A stretch of DNA of 21,584 nt from Fomitopsis serialis (lineage: Eukaryota; Basidiomycota; Agaricomycetes; Polyporales; Fomitopsidaceae). The notes beneath the pieces are model-generated. The model was not told where the DNA came from, did not search any database, and saw only the letters and a program-made list of their open reading frames with translations. Positions 19,958 to 21,584 of this stretch are shown here, one piece after another. The position numbers and the translations under genes were made by a program. The stretch is taken from assembly GCF_022376445.1 (NCBI RefSeq), contig NW_025955541.1, forward strand, positions 1-21,584. The letters run 5' to 3'. How positions within the stretch are numbered: the first letter of the stretch is position 1; each line of letters starts with the position of its first letter.

Positions 19958-20993
19958 TTTGTTTGCGCCTTGCTCTATGCATGTCAAATGCATTGAACGA
20001 TCCGCGATGATTAGCTTCGGAGGACAGCGACAAGACTGCGGAGGACGACCAAGAAGGCCAGCAGCGGAAGAGAGCTACTGCATGATTCGAGACCTCCGAT
20101 ATGCTTTAGAAGATCCGATCCGCACCCCGCACCGGTACAAACATGCTCTATACTAGATACTGCACTTGCTGAGAAATGCAAGTGTCATAATAATCAATTG
20201 CGTATCAAGCATTCTGATCACTCCGTCATAGCGAAGTCGAATTACCCGCAGTCGTAAAACCCTATTAAGAGAACGCAATCGCCTGCCACCCCACGACTAT
20301 CGGCATTCCGTTAGCACTTACGTAGTTTGGTGGTCATAACAGGAAATGGAACAAGTCAAAGTTGTGCCTCAACTTTCACCGAGGATGCAATCACGTTGAG
20401 GCGGAGACATGTGGACTCGCGGATTAGGGTTGCTGGAAGAATTGGGGCTTATCTGCCTTCAGACCCGTCGCGGCTCGCCTGTCCATGGCAAGCGTTTGGC
20501 CTGGGGAAGCGTGCCGCCCACGGGAGCTTGAATCTTCAGGGCCGTTGGAGCCAAGGGTCCGCGTCGCCGGTGACAGAAACCGCAACCCACATGCCCAACG
20601 AATCTGCTGCTACACGACTTCTCAGATCTTCGCAGTCCAGGCCTCCTGTATCTCCGACAATGAGGGCGCGAAGGCTAACAGAGATCGTTTGTCACTCTAC
20701 AGAGCCAGTTCATTACATCGTCTATCGGGATCTTGAGCTCGCAATAGGCTCCTATCCAATGCAACGAAGAATGATCGTCATTTCATACCTCGTCTACCTG
20801 CACTCATGACGTTTCTTCCTAGAACGCGAAGAGCTCTTCTGCGGGGTTCAGCTCCACCGCCCGTATAAAATGTCGTGGCCTAGCTCCTGGTAAGTGGTCC
20901 GAATTATCGACTGCAGAGCAACTGTGCTCTCCCTCTGTCAAGGCATAGCCGATCAACCTCTCTACCTCGCTAACGATTACAACGACTCTCTGT
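19958..20993. other. Intergenic between DnaJ and MFS genes
   Basis: About 1 kb. One 160-codon frame (20327-20809, +) crosses it, but it has no known motif, no conserved-looking core and no sign of splicing into a neighbour. I see no RNA gene. Confidence 0.5.
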
Positions 20994-21584
20994 ATGGCAC
21001 TACAGGCAGACGAACGTAGTTTGTCTGAGAAGACCTTAGTCTCTGTCTCGGATTCAGATTCGGTGAAACACGCGACATTCATCGAGAACCACAGAGCCTC
21101 TCATGAATCGCTAGGTGCCCAAGTGTTTACCTCTGATATCAAAACACAGGGTGAATCAACCATTGCATGCCAAAGGCCGGAGGATGGGTGTAAGCTCACT
21201 ACATCGAGACTTTTCTTTGCGCACGCTGGGTGAGTGTGCCATTTCCTGATGTTTATCTTCTGTTTGGCTTATGAACCATCGCCGTTGACAGCGCCGCGAT
21301 GGCACTATTTCTGGCAACCACAGACGCGGTATGCAGACGTTGTTCTCAGTAAACGAAATCTCTGACCTTTCGTTTTTGGCTAGACCATCGTGTCCACCAT
21401 TCTGCCTACCATTACCACCCAACTAAGCGCCTCGTCGTCGCAATACACTTGGGTCACCGTCACCTATATGCTCACGCAGACCGCATTCCAACCACTGTAC
21501 GGAAAAGTTTCGGACCTTGTCGGTCGTATGGTCTGTCAAATCATCGAATGATACCTTAAGCGCTCTTAACCTCACTCTTCTCTT
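20994..21584 (+). CDS. MFS drug/H+ antiporter (DHA2 type), 5' part only
   Basis: The window ends inside this gene. Exons: 20994-21229, 21292-21328, and 21384 to about 21525 or 21530 (donor GTATGG or GTCTGT), followed by part of an intron. The first exon gives a hydrophilic cytoplasmic N-terminus of about 70 residues. Transmembrane segment 1 (RLFFAHAGAAMALFLATTDA, then TIVSTILPTITTQL) spans two introns; segment 2 is TYMLTQTAFQPLYGKVSDLV. The D-TIV--ILPTI pattern and a PLYGKVSDLVGR loop (motif A) are typical of 14-helix DHA2 exporters. Such transporters usually export toxic compounds or siderophores by proton antiport; the substrate cannot be inferred. The start is the first ATG of the open frame and is only moderately certain. 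Confidence 0.85.

Noticed and set aside
20421..20430. Single TTAGGG-like hexamer as a telomeric trace
   Set aside because: One copy only, with no array.
20327..20809. 160-codon plus-strand frame
   Set aside because: Long for chance but without motif, conserved-looking core or connection to the MFS gene.

Overview
The window looks like nuclear DNA of a filamentous basidiomycete, most likely an Agaricomycete. Almost every gene is split by short GT-AG introns of about 50-65 nt, genes sit on both strands, and the proteins (Mediator Med6, AP-3 sigma, CK2 alpha, a mitochondrial DnaJ, a GH18 chitinase with chitin-binding modules, an agaricomycete-type F-box protein) are typical fungal ones. All gene models were assembled by hand from reading frames, splice signals and remembered family motifs; no database search was possible.

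Layout. 1-2882: no supportable gene. 2885-3444: a 560-bp foldback (MITE-like) element flanked by TA, ending 137 bp before the next start codon. 3582-4800 (+): Mediator subunit 6, six exons. 5203-5979 (-): AP-3 adaptor sigma subunit, five exons, with an apparent one-base frame slip near the C-terminus. 7013-8850 (-): F-box-like protein of a family I associate with Agaricomycetes, eight exons. 9861-10744 (+): Pro/Ser/His-rich protein of unknown role with a conserved-looking helical segment. 12332-14627 (-): secreted GH18 chitinase with two CBM5/12-like modules, 14 exons including one of 8 nt. 15432-16842 (-): casein kinase 2 catalytic subunit, eight exons. 17150-17692 (+): small intronless SET-domain protein, divergent from CK2 alpha across 307 bp. 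18148-19957 (+): mitochondrial Mdj1-type DnaJ chaperone, six exons. 20994-end (+): first three exons of a DHA2-type MFS transporter cut by the window edge.

The genes do not form one pathway: they are a run of mostly housekeeping genes (transcription, vesicle traffic, signalling, mitochondrial folding) with two accessory genes (chitinase, MFS exporter). I saw no tRNA, rRNA, CRISPR array, secondary-metabolite cluster or multi-gene mobile system. The strongest unusual signals are the near-perfect foldback element next to med6, the possible AP-3 sigma frameshift, the 8-nt chitinase exon, and two poorly characterised protein families (7013-8850 and 9861-10744).
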